A DNA stretch of 64,000 nucleotides from Porphyromonadaceae bacterium UBA7176 (GTDB lineage Bacteria > Bacteroidota > Bacteroidia > Bacteroidales > Muribaculaceae). How positions within the stretch are numbered: the first letter of the stretch is position 1; the number at the start of each line of letters is the position of its first letter. The DNA lies in the NCBI GenBank assembly GCA_002491245.1, contig DKVO01000021.1, forward strand, positions 36,959 to 100,958, written 5' to 3'. Positions 8,848-18,466 of the stretch are shown here, in pieces. The notes below the pieces were generated by a model. The model did no database searches. It was not told the DNA's origin and was given only the letters and a program-made list of their open reading frames with translations. Both the position numbers and the translations under genes were made by a program.

Positions 8848-10101
8848 TTACAGATTCATGACCCGGCCACCAAACAGAACTATACCTGTCTCCTTATGGC
8901 GTAGCATAAAGGCAAACGGACGGTCGAAACGGATAAGGTCGGGGCGTGGAGCTGTCACCATCTCGCCAATTGTTGCGGATGCAGCTGTTGTCTGCTCTTC
9001 ATCAACCTTGATATATGACTTTTGATAGACTGTAAAAGCGCCCGATATGGGCTTGTCAAATAGACGTATATCTGCAATCTCTCCGATTTTGCTTATACCC
9101 ATATTACCTAACACATCCGATAGATCCAATCTGTCGCTCGGAGCGATTTCAAAACGTGGTAAAAATATTTTAACCAAATGCTGCGATAAAGTGGCTTGTT
9201 CCAATTCTTCACGTGTAGGCACCAAGACTGGTTTCCCTTCTGCCGGAAGTATAAACATCATTTCAAAGACACTGTTTCCATAATCTTTGCTGACGGTTGT
9301 AAAATCATCACAATACCTGACGTCGCACATATCGAAACAATTCATCATATCGACAGTCGCATCTCCTCCGCTACCATGAAATATAGCTTTTTCGGTTTCC
9401 GCCTTGTCGAATTTAGATCTCCATTTGGCATCGAAATATAAAGTATTGATCAACACGGCAACTTCGCCAGGTACTATTTTATCTTTAATATTTTTGATTA
9501 GACCCTTCGACTTTTCATTTGTCCACTGGTTGATATGACCTACGACAAACTCTCTGTCATTATCGAAATCTCCGCTGTAGACCTCAGAATCATAATAAGT
9601 ACCCAACACTGAGAGTAACGATGAATTAAGAGTATACCCTTCATCATACCACAATCCGTTACCAAACGATAGATTTACTTTGGTATCACTTTGTGGCAAT
9701 TGATACATGATCTTCGCATTTAATGTGTTGACTACATCAATATCTTCCAACCCGAGAGCCTCGGTAATTTGGTCGCGAGCCTCATCACCGCATACATTTG
9801 CAAGCATTGACAAAAGCACAGATGCACTTAATGGAGAGACGATAGCATTGTCTCCATTACCTTGCTTATCATATTCTTTGATTGAAGTATTGACAAAATC
9901 AATACCAAACGAAGCGAAATTATGTGCAGCTACAAGCTCTTCGTCTGTCGGAGAAAAGCGCGATTTGACATCCACTGCCGGAGTCGAACTGATCTCCAAC
10001 ACTTCTACACTGCCGCTATAATCGAAATTAGTTTCCTCGTTTCCGCTACACGCCGAGATCAACAGCGTTGCTAAAATAAGTGTAATGAATGGACTCTTCA
10101 T
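8848..10101 (-). CDS. Serpin family lipoprotein (protease inhibitor)
   Basis: A 417-residue serpin preceded by a lipoprotein signal peptide with the lipobox LISAC, so it is probably anchored in the outer membrane or periplasm. The full serpin scaffold is present, including NxLYFDAKWRSKF and a C-terminal RPFAFMLRH...GIVLFGGRVMNL. The reactive-centre hinge reads EEQTTAASAT, with the small residues at P12-P9 required for loop insertion, so it should be inhibitory rather than a non-inhibitory homologue. Aligned by loop length to antitrypsin, P1 falls on the Ala of EMVTAPRP with Pro at P1'. That is unusual, and the scissile bond may be shifted by a residue or two. Target proteases could be host or microbial elastase-like enzymes (inference). 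Confidence 0.92.
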   Translation of the reverse strand: MKSPFITLILATLLISACSGNEETNFDYSGSVEVLEISSTPAVDVKSRFSPTDEELVAAHNFASFGIDFVNTSIKEYDKQGNGDNAIVSPLSASVLLSMLANVCGDEARDQITEALGLEDIDVVNTLNAKIMYQLPQSDTKVNLSFGNGLWYDEGYTLNSSLLSVLGTYYDSEVYSGDFDNDREFVVGHINQWTNEKSKGLIKNIKDKIVPGEVAVLINTLYFDAKWRSKFDKAETEKAIFHGSGGDATVDMMNCFDMCDVRYCDDFTTVSKDYGNSVFEMMFILPAEGKPVLVPTREELEQATLSQHLVKIFLPRFEIAPSDRLDLSDVLGNMGISKIGEIADIRLFDKPISGAFTVYQKSYIKVDEEQTTAASATIGEMVTAPRPDLIRFDRPFAFMLRHKETGIVLFGGRVMNL

Positions 10102-10130
10102 ATTTTATAGTAAATTGTGATTAGATTTTG

Positions 10131-10161
10131 CAAATATACAACATGCAATTAAAAAAACAAG
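10131..10161 (-). promoter_or_regulatory. Promoter for the serpin gene
   Basis: TATATTTG (10138-10131, minus strand) matches TAnnTTTG exactly. CTTG, one change from TTTG, lies 19 bases upstream at 10161-10158. The leader to the ATG at 10101 is about 25 bases. Confidence 0.6.
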
Positions 10162-10228
10162 CAAAAAACGCTTTAATTTCCGCTTGTTTCGTCAATTAAA
10201 GTTATATATCACGCATCACCGACATGAA

Positions 10229-10269
10229 AGCCGGAGGTAAACGATTATGACATGCGTTTACCTCCGGCT
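10229..10269 (-). terminator. Hairpin terminator downstream of GH127
   Basis: A perfect 15-bp stem (AGCCGGAGGTAAACG with its complement) around an 11-base loop, starting 17 bases after the GH127 stop. The T-run on the minus strand is only three bases, so termination strength is uncertain, but the position fits the end of the two-gene operon. Confidence 0.7.
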
Positions 10270-10285
10270 CTTGTAATTGCAATTA

Positions 10286-12118
10286 TCAGTTATTTCTGTA
10301 ATCGAGCCAGACCTTCATGCGGCTGGGGGCGCGGTTGTCCCAACTGAAATAGGGCACCATCGTAAGCTTTCCTCCGGGAACGGTAGCTATCACCGGGATT
10401 GCCCCATTGAGATCTGCGACAGGTGCGCCAAGACTAAATGAAGTATTGGCGATGGAGAGTCCGATGTCGTATGTTGTGCTGTTGTCGCATTCTTCGACGC
10501 AATAAACAAGCGGACCACGGGTCACAGCACGTTTGCCGAGATTGGCCTGCACACGTGTGTCGGCACTGTTGATTTCGACTGGCATATCCATGTCGAAATC
10601 TATCTTGTCGCCATTGGCGCAATCTTTGATCACAAGATATCCGTTTTCGACAGGGACACTCATAGCCTTACCATTAAGAGCCACCGAATAACTTGAACAC
10701 CATCCAGGCACACGCAGTCTGATGTCGCGGCGTTCGTCGGCTGGACCGGTCAGAACGATGTCCACATTACCCTGATACGGATACCCGGTTGTCTGAGTCA
10801 CCGACCACTTACCGTCGGGCATCGCACCCTCGCTACCGATGTAGAGATTTACCCAAATGGTTTCGGGCGAAACACCATAGATATATCCACCGAGCGATGG
10901 CAGAAAACGGCACAAATTACTCGGACAGCAGGCTACACCATACCACTCCTTACGGTGATGGTCGCCTCTTGATTCAAGGGGATTAACATAAAAGAACTTC
11001 GTACCCGACATGGATACTCCCGACAGGATACCGTTGTAGAGGCAACGCTCCACGATATCGACATACTTTGAGTCGGGCGTCATGGTGTTCATCCGTTGGT
11101 TCCACAGCGCCATGCCTATCGACGCACAAGTCTCGCAATATGCTTCGAGGTTGGGGAGGTCGTAATCAACCGTGAAACCTTCGTTATGGCCCGACGAACC
11201 TATACCGCCGGTGATATACATATTGCGGTCCACTACATCGTGCCACAGAGCACGGAGCGGCTTCATATACGTGGTGTCGCCGGTAGCAGCAACTACATCG
11301 GCCATGCCTGAGTACATGTACATACACCGCACGGCGTGACCCGAAATATCGGTGAGTTCAGATGCCGGTGTCAGGTCCTGGTAATATTGCGGATCCCACG
11401 GCATGTCGAGACGTACGCCATGCCCATGACCACGCTCCTCGATGAGCCAATGGGCGAAGTCGACATATTTTTTCTCGCCCGTCACCTCAGCAAGCTTGCA
11501 TAGGGCAAGTTCTATTTCCTGATGCCCGGGCACCCAGAGCCGTTTACCGGGGCCGAATAATGCCATCATATGGTCGGCCATGCGGCGGCCGACATTCAGG
11601 AGTTTATCCTTTCCGGTCGCTTTCTGATATGCCACACCGGCCTCAATCAAGTGACCGGCACAGTACATCTCGTGCTTGTCCATATCGGTCCACCGCTCGT
11701 CGGGTTTTGCGAGGGTGTAGAATGTGTTGATGTATCCGTTTTCGTCCTGAGCGGCAGCAATCTTGTCGATCCACTCGTCGGTTTTGGCTTCGAGCATCTC
11801 GTCAGGATTGTTGATGAGCGTATACGCCATGCCTTCGATAGCCTTGTAGACATCGGAGTCATCGAAGAAGATGCCGGAATGGTCGCCGAAGCCATTAGCC
11901 ACACGCTCGAAATTGGCCATACGGCCAGTCTTGTTTTCTATCTGGTCGATACATGTGGCAACTGTAGTGGCGGCATGTTTCTGGAGCCTCGGGGCCCAGA
12001 AGGAATCGGTGATTTTGACACGGGCAAAATCGACCGGAGTATTTGCCCAGGCGGCCGCCGTAGCGGCGCCTGTGGCAATCGCCATACAAAGATGGCGTAG
12101 TTTTAAAGTCGAATACAT
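10286..12118 (-). CDS. GH127-type beta-L-arabinofuranosidase family protein, secreted
   Basis: A 610-residue exported protein (signal peptide to about residue 26) of the former DUF1680 family, an (alpha/alpha)6 barrel that releases beta-L-arabinofuranose from plant glycoprotein glycans in characterised members. The zinc-cysteine active site is visible: Glu313 (GHNEGF), the ETC pair Glu329/Cys331, and the double cysteine of GVACCPSN (Cys397/398), whose equivalents bind zinc and supply the nucleophile. The ATG at 12118 lies 8 bases after the stop of the DUF4965 gene, so the two are co-transcribed. The exact substrate among the GH127/GH146-like families is not fixed by sequence reading. Confidence 0.87.
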   Translation of the reverse strand: MYSTLKLRHLCMAIATGAATAAAWANTPVDFARVKITDSFWAPRLQKHAATTVATCIDQIENKTGRMANFERVANGFGDHSGIFFDDSDVYKAIEGMAYTLINNPDEMLEAKTDEWIDKIAAAQDENGYINTFYTLAKPDERWTDMDKHEMYCAGHLIEAGVAYQKATGKDKLLNVGRRMADHMMALFGPGKRLWVPGHQEIELALCKLAEVTGEKKYVDFAHWLIEERGHGHGVRLDMPWDPQYYQDLTPASELTDISGHAVRCMYMYSGMADVVAATGDTTYMKPLRALWHDVVDRNMYITGGIGSSGHNEGFTVDYDLPNLEAYCETCASIGMALWNQRMNTMTPDSKYVDIVERCLYNGILSGVSMSGTKFFYVNPLESRGDHHRKEWYGVACCPSNLCRFLPSLGGYIYGVSPETIWVNLYIGSEGAMPDGKWSVTQTTGYPYQGNVDIVLTGPADERRDIRLRVPGWCSSYSVALNGKAMSVPVENGYLVIKDCANGDKIDFDMDMPVEINSADTRVQANLGKRAVTRGPLVYCVEECDNSTTYDIGLSIANTSFSLGAPVADLNGAIPVIATVPGGKLTMVPYFSWDNRAPSRMKVWLDYRNN

Positions 12119-12126
12119 CAAAACCC

Positions 12127-14646
12127 TTACTTTTTCATCTTTTTGACGAACAAAGGCATCCAGTGGCCACCGATAACCGAACGAGCGATGAAGTGCTCGT
12201 ACTTACCGGTCTTGGTATCGTACCAGTCGCTGATTGCCACACGGCTCGGAGTCTCGTTTATATAGGCATAGAGCGGCGAGATGAACTTGCCGAGGGTTTC
12301 GGCATCGGGCGACATCGCTGCCGACCACATGATCCAGTCGCTCTTGGTGTAGTCGCGGCGGTTGTCGAGAGGCAGACCGTATTTATTCTGCTTCTTGAGG
12401 TAATACGCGATTTCGTCTTTCATGACTTCGGCCGGGAATATGCCGGTGTTCCAAAGCGTATCCCACACCATGTTGTACTTTTGGCTCCAGGTATCGGGGC
12501 GGTCGAAAGCGAGGCGGTAGTGCACATTGCCATTCTTGCCTTCACGAGCATCTTTCACCCATTTAGCAGCCATCTCCTTGGCACGGTCGTTATATTTCTT
12601 AGCAGTAGCATCGTCTCCTTTCAGTTTGGCCATTTCTGCAAAACCGGCAACACCCATTATCGCTTTCACCGACAGGTTTGCGTTGTGTGCCCAGTGACCG
12701 GCGAAGTCGTCGGTGCAAAGCTGGTTCTCGGGGTCCTGTCCGTTCTCCGACAGATAATCGGCCCAGATCTTAAGTATGTCCCAATATTTGTCGGCATACG
12801 AAGTATTGCCATCGAGTATCGATATCTGAGCGAGAAGCGTGAGCATGTTGCCAGCCTCTTCGAGAGGCATGTCGCCTCCGTACACTTGTCCGTTGGCAAG
12901 GGGGTATTGACCGAGGTCGTGAGCAGCGAAAGGCTTGGTCCAACGGCCCGACTTGCTGTAGTCGAGGACAGAGGTCATCATAGCTTTCTGAAGCTCGGGG
13001 TTGTATGCGAGGAAGAGGGGTGCTTCGGGATATGTCAGGTCGACAGTGTTGACACAACCGTTAGAGTCGTTTTCTTTCGAGAAGAAGAGGAGATTGCCCT
13101 CGTCGTCCTTGAAAAGTTTGTGGGCGCCGATAACATGGCGGTAAGAACCGGAGAGAATTTCTGCGTATTCCTTTCCGCCCACAGCCATAGCGTCGTCGTA
13201 GATCATCTTGTCGAAATTCTTGCAGCGGTCCATAACCGAAGCATACGATGAAGCGAGGTTATCGAACATCTCGAATATATCCACATCGCCACCATGAGCC
13301 CAATATGCCTTATACTGCTTGTAGAAGTATTCGATATCCTTGATTTCGTCGTAGCCTATCATGGTGAAACTTGCAGCACGTTTGGTCTTGCCAAAATCAT
13401 GAACATATGCAAGAAGAGGTGCCTGCGAGGACTTGTAAGCAACAATTTCGCTACCTACAGCCGAAGGAGTAATGCCACCTTTTGTAATGAACATCTCTTT
13501 GATTTCGTTGTCGGGACCTATGGCGACATCACCGTTTATCGCCGGCAGATAGAGATAACCCCAGTCGATGCAGATATGGTCGCCGCTCTTGGCAAGGATG
13601 GGCTGCTCTATTGTGCCGGTTTTGGCGTAGCGCACACCATTATCCTCCACTATGCTTGTACGGGTGGGCTGGTAATCGTTATTCTGTGCTATCCGAGGCG
13701 AAGCAGTGAGCATGAGCTGCACGTTGTGGTCGCGGCCGTCGGTCGAACGCACCTGATATGAGATATAATTGGCCGGTGACGACAGGAGGTCGTAGTTGTC
13801 GATAAGCATCGGGGCAGTGAACACGAGGTCGAGTTCTACAGGACCGCAGGCAAAGGTGTAATACGACGAGGTTGCGAGTACGTCGACACTCTTCTGCTCT
13901 GCATTACGAACATTCTTGTCGTAAGCGCTTTTCTTACGGAATAGGCCGAAGTCGGTGTAGGCTCCGCCATCGGTATTGTGGCAATGGGCGGCGATTACAT
14001 TATTACCTGCATGGAACAGTTTCTTAATGTCGTCTGACAGCGGAAGTTCCACGTCATTGTACCAGTTGTGGCCGGTATTCACGACTTCCTTGCCGTTGAT
14101 ATACAGCTCGAACACATCGTCGTGTGAATATATCAGGAAAAGATCTTCGTCGAGGTCGGCAGGTGTAAGCTCAACATTCCGTCGCACATACAGGTCGCTG
14201 TTTGTCTCGGTCCACGGGGTGTGTATACTGGCCCCATACGAGCCGAAAGCTGCCGTTGCAGTCTGCCAGGCACTGTCGTCGAAAGACTCTTTCTCCCAGC
14301 CCTTGGCAGGTTTCTTACGCATTATCTTGCCTTGCCAAGCTTCTTCGCCTGCCATAGGAGCTATAGCCTCGACAACCGAGACAGGCTCGCCCATAAAACG
14401 ATATGTCTCACCATCGACACGCAGATAGCCCTGCAAAGGTTTCACATCGCCCGACCAGTGGCGTGTAGAGCCATCGGTCAGTTTATCGTAGGGCGACCAT
14501 ATGGAGAAATATGGGTCGGACATTATCACAGGCACTGCCGGCATACGCAGGTCGGTGGCCTGATAAGGCTTGAAAACATCGGCACTCTGGGCACCGACAG
14601 CCCATGCTGCACTCACAAGCACGGCTGTAGTCAATAGTTTTTTCAT
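12127..14646 (-). CDS. Secreted DUF4965/DUF5127 (glutaminase A-like) family protein
   Basis: An 839-residue protein with a clear signal peptide (MKKLLTTAVLVSAAWAVGAQ). It begins with MPAVPVIMSDPYFSIWSPYDKLTD, typical of the family annotated as glutaminase A-like. An extra beta-sandwich of galactose-binding type (about residues 120-230, with LFLIYSHDDVFELYINGKEV) is inserted early. The C-terminal half is a helical (alpha/alpha)6-like domain with DLGQYPLANGQVYGG and CTDDFAGHWAHNANLSVKA. Despite the name, bacterial members sit in carbohydrate operons and a glycan-related role is more likely than glutamine hydrolysis (inference from the GH127 partner 8 bases downstream). It starts 61 bases after the yicC stop on the same strand. 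Confidence 0.82.
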   Translation of the reverse strand: MKKLLTTAVLVSAAWAVGAQSADVFKPYQATDLRMPAVPVIMSDPYFSIWSPYDKLTDGSTRHWSGDVKPLQGYLRVDGETYRFMGEPVSVVEAIAPMAGEEAWQGKIMRKKPAKGWEKESFDDSAWQTATAAFGSYGASIHTPWTETNSDLYVRRNVELTPADLDEDLFLIYSHDDVFELYINGKEVVNTGHNWYNDVELPLSDDIKKLFHAGNNVIAAHCHNTDGGAYTDFGLFRKKSAYDKNVRNAEQKSVDVLATSSYYTFACGPVELDLVFTAPMLIDNYDLLSSPANYISYQVRSTDGRDHNVQLMLTASPRIAQNNDYQPTRTSIVEDNGVRYAKTGTIEQPILAKSGDHICIDWGYLYLPAINGDVAIGPDNEIKEMFITKGGITPSAVGSEIVAYKSSQAPLLAYVHDFGKTKRAASFTMIGYDEIKDIEYFYKQYKAYWAHGGDVDIFEMFDNLASSYASVMDRCKNFDKMIYDDAMAVGGKEYAEILSGSYRHVIGAHKLFKDDEGNLLFFSKENDSNGCVNTVDLTYPEAPLFLAYNPELQKAMMTSVLDYSKSGRWTKPFAAHDLGQYPLANGQVYGGDMPLEEAGNMLTLLAQISILDGNTSYADKYWDILKIWADYLSENGQDPENQLCTDDFAGHWAHNANLSVKAIMGVAGFAEMAKLKGDDATAKKYNDRAKEMAAKWVKDAREGKNGNVHYRLAFDRPDTWSQKYNMVWDTLWNTGIFPAEVMKDEIAYYLKKQNKYGLPLDNRRDYTKSDWIMWSAAMSPDAETLGKFISPLYAYINETPSRVAISDWYDTKTGKYEHFIARSVIGGHWMPLFVKKMKK

Positions 14647-14707
14647 GCAACTGTTGTTGATTACGGTTTATGGTTTAGATTTACGAAGTCTCAATATCTC
14701 CGGCCAT

Positions 14708-15592
14708 TTACATCACATTGAGCACCTGCTCCTTGATCTGCTCCAGGAGGTCTTTCATTTTCACGACTATGGCCTGCATTCCGGCATGATTGCTCTTGCT
14801 TCCGAGGGTGTTGATCTCACGGCCCATTTCCTGAGCGATGAAACCGAGTTTCTTGCCTTGTCCCGGAGTCGGGGCATCCATCGTCTCGAGGAAATACGAA
14901 AGGTGCTTGGCAAGACGCTGTTTCTCTTCATTCACATCGAGTTTCTCGATATAGAATATCATTTCCTGCTCCAGCCGTCCCTTGTCGATTTCGAGCGCCG
15001 GAATTTTTGCAAGAGCGTCTTCGAGGCGCTGGCGTATGCGAGGTACCCGTTCCTGCTCGTAAGGTTCTATCTGCGCCAACAGATCGGCAATAGCCCCGAT
15101 ACGAGGACGGAAGAAGTTTTCGAGGGCAGTGCCTTCGGTACGCCTGTGCGCCATGAGCCCTTCGACTGCGCTGCGGACAACACTATAAAGCACTTCAACC
15201 TCGCCGGCCTCAGCTTCAGGCGCGGCATTCCGCACAGCCTCGGGCAGTGTCATCAGCACACGGAAGAGGTCGTCGGGGACAGGAGTTCCGAGTTCAGCCG
15301 CCGCAGCCTCTATCTGCGCCTTATAGCGACGCATCACATCGATGTTTATTTCAGATACAGTAGCCGACGATACCCCCGGCAGACTCTCGCATGTAACGAG
15401 CAAATCGGCTTTACCGCGCTCTATCACATGCCCTACTATCGAGCGTACTTCAAGTTCGCTCTCCCTGAAAATATATGGCAGGCGGACACTTAAATCGAGC
15501 TGTTTGCTGTTGAGCGATTTAATCTCGACAGTAATTCTATGGGTTTTGGTTTCAGCAGTGGCTTTGCCGAAACCTGTCATCGACATGAGCAT
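14708..15592 (-). CDS. yicC: YicC/YloC family endoribonuclease
   Basis: A 294-residue protein with the family hallmarks: SMTGFGKA at the N-terminus, EIKSLNSKQLDLSVRLP, and the C-terminal TLGSKSNHAGMQAIVVKMKDLLEQIKEQV. The family comprises cytoplasmic endoribonucleases that help regulate RNA decay. The start is the ATG at 15592 (MLMSMTGFG); the ATG at 15586 is an alternative. Longer upstream frames run through the promoter and into the divergent tsaB gene and are not credible. The divergent promoters lie at 15649-15656 and 15700-15707. Confidence 0.92.
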   Translation of the reverse strand: MLMSMTGFGKATAETKTHRITVEIKSLNSKQLDLSVRLPYIFRESELEVRSIVGHVIERGKADLLVTCESLPGVSSATVSEINIDVMRRYKAQIEAAAAELGTPVPDDLFRVLMTLPEAVRNAAPEAEAGEVEVLYSVVRSAVEGLMAHRRTEGTALENFFRPRIGAIADLLAQIEPYEQERVPRIRQRLEDALAKIPALEIDKGRLEQEMIFYIEKLDVNEEKQRLAKHLSYFLETMDAPTPGQGKKLGFIAQEMGREINTLGSKSNHAGMQAIVVKMKDLLEQIKEQVLNVM

Positions 15593-15648
15593 GGGAACGA
15601 TTGGTTTTTGGTTGTTAATTACAGTACGGAATAACTCCGACGGTCTTG

Positions 15649-15656
15649 CAAAATTA
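15649..15656 (-). promoter_or_regulatory. Promoter -7 element for yicC
   Basis: TAATTTTG on the minus strand, about 57 bases before the yicC ATG, matches TAnnTTTG. No correctly placed TTTG was recognised. Confidence 0.5.
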
Positions 15657-15699
15657 CAAATTATTGTCGGCAAACTATGTTTTTTATCACAAAAAATAG

Positions 15700-15707
15700 T
15701 AACTTTG
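15700..15707 (+). promoter_or_regulatory. Promoter -7 element for tsaB-tsaC
   Basis: TAACTTTG on the plus strand, 18 bases before the tsaB ATG at 15726. It matches TAnnTTTG and is divergent from the yicC promoter. Confidence 0.55.
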
Positions 15708-15725
15708 CCGTAAAAGAAGCATCCA

Positions 15726-16427
15726 ATGGCAACAATTCTAAATATAGAGACATCGGGAGTGCCGTGCTCTGCCGCCCTGACGAGCGAAGGCATGATTTTG
15801 GCCCACCGCGAGAATTTCGAGGGACGCAACCACGCCACCATGCTCAGCAGTATGGTGAAAGAGTGCCTCGACCACGCCTCATCACATGAAATGAAGATCG
15901 ATGCGGTAGCCGTCGGCATGGGGCCCGGCAGCTACACCGGCCTGCGAATAGGGTTGAGCGAGGCAAAAGGGCTCGCATACGCACTCGACATACCTCTCAT
16001 AGGGGTAGACACACTCAAACTACTGACTACCCGGGTGATGTTCTCGACCGACGATATCGACCCCGATACCATCTTCATACCGATGGTTGATGCCAGACGC
16101 ATGGAAGTGTATACGGCGGCACACGATTTCGCTTTGTCGGACCTCCTCGCACCACAGGCCCTGATACTCGACGAGAACTCTTATGCCGACTTACGGGCTA
16201 CAGGCAGACCGATACTGTACTTCGGAAGCGGCGCAGCCAAAGCCCGCGATATATTCGCCAACACACCTCAGGCACAGTATGTCGATGGTGTGGAAGCATT
16301 GGCTGTCGACATGATAGCCCTTGCCGAACGGGCTTACGCCATGCGCGACTTCATCGACACAGCATATTCAACACCTGCATATCTCAAAGAATTTCAGGCA
16401 ACGACACCAAAACATAAGGTGATATGA
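15726..16427 (+). CDS. tsaB: tRNA threonylcarbamoyladenosine biosynthesis protein TsaB
   Basis: A 233-residue ASKHA-fold protein with the TsaB signatures ILNIETSG at the start and VGMGPGSYTGLRIGLSEAKGL near residue 65. TsaB is the non-catalytic partner of TsaD in the complex that places the threonylcarbamoyl group on A37 of tRNAs reading ANN codons. Its stop overlaps the start of tsaC (ATGA), so two steps of the same tRNA modification are coupled in one transcript. tsaD and tsaE are not in the window. Confidence 0.93.
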   Translation: MATILNIETSGVPCSAALTSEGMILAHRENFEGRNHATMLSSMVKECLDHASSHEMKIDAVAVGMGPGSYTGLRIGLSEAKGLAYALDIPLIGVDTLKLLTTRVMFSTDDIDPDTIFIPMVDARRMEVYTAAHDFALSDLLAPQALILDENSYADLRATGRPILYFGSGAAKARDIFANTPQAQYVDGVEALAVDMIALAERAYAMRDFIDTAYSTPAYLKEFQATTPKHKVI

Positions 16428-17005
16428 ACATATACACCGACGACATCCGTGCCGCCGTTGCGGCCATGAGAAAAGGTGGCATCATCCTCTACCCTACCGA
16501 CACGGTATGGGGCATCGGCTGTGATGCGACAAATTCTGCTGCCGTACGCAAGATATTCGACATCAAACGCCGTGCCGACGCCAAGGCCCTCATCACTATG
16601 GTGGGGTCGCTCGCCCAACTCGAACGCACAGCCGAGGGAATACCGGAAGTAGCTTACCAACTTATCGAATACAGCGAAAAACCTTTGACCATAGTCTACG
16701 ACGGCGCGGCACCCCACTCAGGCATCGCCCCCGAACTCCTCGCCCCCGACGGAAGCATAGGCATAAGGGTTACAGCCGAAGCTTTCAGCAAGGCACTGTG
16801 CATTGCCTTTGGCAAACCTGTCGTATCAACCTCGGCAAATATCAGTGGCGAACTAACTCCGGCAACATTCGACGACATCAGCCCTGAAATAATCGCTGCC
16901 AGCGATTACGTATGCACATCGAGGCGCGACGAAAATGCTGCTGCCAGGCCATCGACAGTAATGCGCCTGTGGGCCGACGGAAAGTTTAAAATCATACGCC
17001 CGTAA
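16424..17005 (+). CDS. tsaC: L-threonylcarbamoyladenylate synthase (TsaC/YrdC/Sua5 family)
   Basis: A 193-residue YrdC-domain protein. It shows GGIILYPTDTVWGIGCDA, the KRRADAKALITM nucleotide-binding lysine/arginine cluster and STSANISGE near the C-terminus. It makes threonylcarbamoyl-AMP from threonine, bicarbonate and ATP for t6A synthesis. The length is that of the short TsaC type, without the Sua5 C-terminal domain. Its ATG overlaps the tsaB stop by 4 bases, which fits the shared pathway. Confidence 0.93.
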   Translation: MNIYTDDIRAAVAAMRKGGIILYPTDTVWGIGCDATNSAAVRKIFDIKRRADAKALITMVGSLAQLERTAEGIPEVAYQLIEYSEKPLTIVYDGAAPHSGIAPELLAPDGSIGIRVTAEAFSKALCIAFGKPVVSTSANISGELTPATFDDISPEIIAASDYVCTSRRDENAAARPSTVMRLWADGKFKIIRP

Positions 17006-17015
17006 ATATACGCTA

Positions 17016-18440
17016 ATGCAGCAGGAAACGAGGCTCAGGCTACGGTATATGGCCACCGACTTTGCGGCGGCCAACATCGGTTTCTGTATCTTCGACATCA
17101 TAAGATACGGCACAATCCCGGCATCGATGAAGGCCGACAGCCTCACCGGTTTCCTTACAAGCCCGACCCTCATCGCCGAACAAATCGCCATGCCGATAAT
17201 CGTAGTGGCTCTCTATGCCATTTTCGGCAGTTACAATAAGGGTAACACACTTTATAAATCGAGACTCGAGGAGACTCTGACATCGCTTACGGTGTCGATT
17301 GTAGCCATGCTGGTTGTATTTTTCACTGCCTTGATCAACGACAATATACCGGAGCGGATAACCAACTATGAGCTGATGCTCGCCTTGTTTGCCTCGCTCT
17401 TCATCCCGGCATTCATCTCGAGGATGATAGTATTGACATCAAGAGCAAAGCTCATAAAGAAAGGCAGTTATGTGATAAATACTGTAGTTATCGGAGCTTC
17501 GCCGCAAAACAGCAAGCTCATCGCTAAAATAATGCAATCGTCGACGCTCAACGGCATGAGACTGACCGCCGCAATCGATACTGACGGCAGCTCGGCAACC
17601 GAAAAAATACAAGGACTCAAGATAATACGCACCGATGATCCGTCCAAGACATGCGCCGACCTTGGTGCACGCGCCGCAGTAGTACTGCCGTCGGCCAAAG
17701 GACTGTCGAAAACAGCCGAGATCATCGACAAGCTATACCGGTCGGGCATCCGTCTTTTTGTGTCGCCCGACCTCCACAGTATGCTCGGCATAAGGCCGAG
17801 GGTGTCGCAGATCACCGCAGAACCGATGGTTGATATCACAAACGCCCGTATCTCGCCGGCCTTGAAAAATTTGAAACGTATCGGCGACATACTGTTCTCG
17901 TCACTCACTCTGGTCCTTCTCAGCCCTGTATATGCCGTCATATCCATAGCTGTGAAATACGGCTCTCCCGGGCCGGTATTCTACAGCCAGGAACGGATTG
18001 GCTTCCATAAAAAGCCATTCAAAATCTACAAATTCCGCACCATGAGCCGCGATGCCGAAGAGAATGGCCCGGCACTTTCGTCTGACAACGACCCCCGTAT
18101 CACGCCGACCGGACATTTCCTCCGCAAATACAGGCTCGACGAACTGCCGCAGTTCTGGAACGTCCTCAAAGGCGACATGTCGCTTGTCGGGCCACGACCC
18201 GAACGGGAGTACTACATACGAATGATTACCGAGCGCGTACCGGCATATAGCCTCGTGCATCAGGTCCGTCCGGGAATCACTTCCTGGGGAATGGTGCGCT
18301 ACGGATACGCCTCAAACGTCGACCAGATGATCGAACGCTTCAGATACGATCTCCTCTATCTCGAGAATGTCAGTCTTGCCGTCGACCTCAAAATACTGTT
18401 CCACACCATAAGCACCATCATCAAAGGCAAGGGCCTGTAG
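17016..18440 (+). CDS. Exopolysaccharide initiating glycosylphosphotransferase (WcaJ/WbaP type)
   Basis: A 474-residue membrane protein. About four N-terminal helices and a CoA-binding-like middle region ([13 protein letters not shown]) precede the bacterial sugar transferase domain (residues about 285-474). That domain shows [19 protein letters not shown], the YKFRTM motif, [21 protein letters not shown] and GPRPE. Such enzymes transfer a sugar-1-phosphate to undecaprenyl phosphate at the inner membrane to start capsule or exopolysaccharide repeats. It begins 10 bases after tsaC, so it may be co-transcribed. The capsule export genes are 33 kb away at 51462-54704, and no glycosyltransferase cluster adjoins either locus. 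Confidence 0.9.
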   Translation: MQQETRLRLRYMATDFAAANIGFCIFDIIRYGTIPASMKADSLTGFLTSPTLIAEQIAMPIIVVALYAIFGSYNKGNTLYKSRLEETLTSLTVSIVAMLVVFFTALINDNIPERITNYELMLALFASLFIPAFISRMIVLTSRAKLIKKGSYVINTVVIGASPQNSKLIAKIMQSSTLNGMRLTAAIDTDGSSATEKIQGLKIIRTDDPSKTCADLGARAAVVLPSAKGLSKTAEIIDKLYRSGIRLFVSPDLHSMLGIRPRVSQITAEPMVDITNARISPALKNLKRIGDILFSSLTLVLLSPVYAVISIAVKYGSPGPVFYSQERIGFHKKPFKIYKFRTMSRDAEENGPALSSDNDPRITPTGHFLRKYRLDELPQFWNVLKGDMSLVGPRPEREYYIRMITERVPAYSLVHQVRPGITSWGMVRYGYASNVDQMIERFRYDLLYLENVSLAVDLKILFHTISTIIKGKGL

Positions 18441-18466
18441 TAAAGAGTGTGTTTTAACGCAACATT

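Noticed and set aside
12163..13251. 362-codon open frame on the plus strand
   Set aside because: Antisense to the DUF4965 gene, with no recognisable domain, promoter or start signal.
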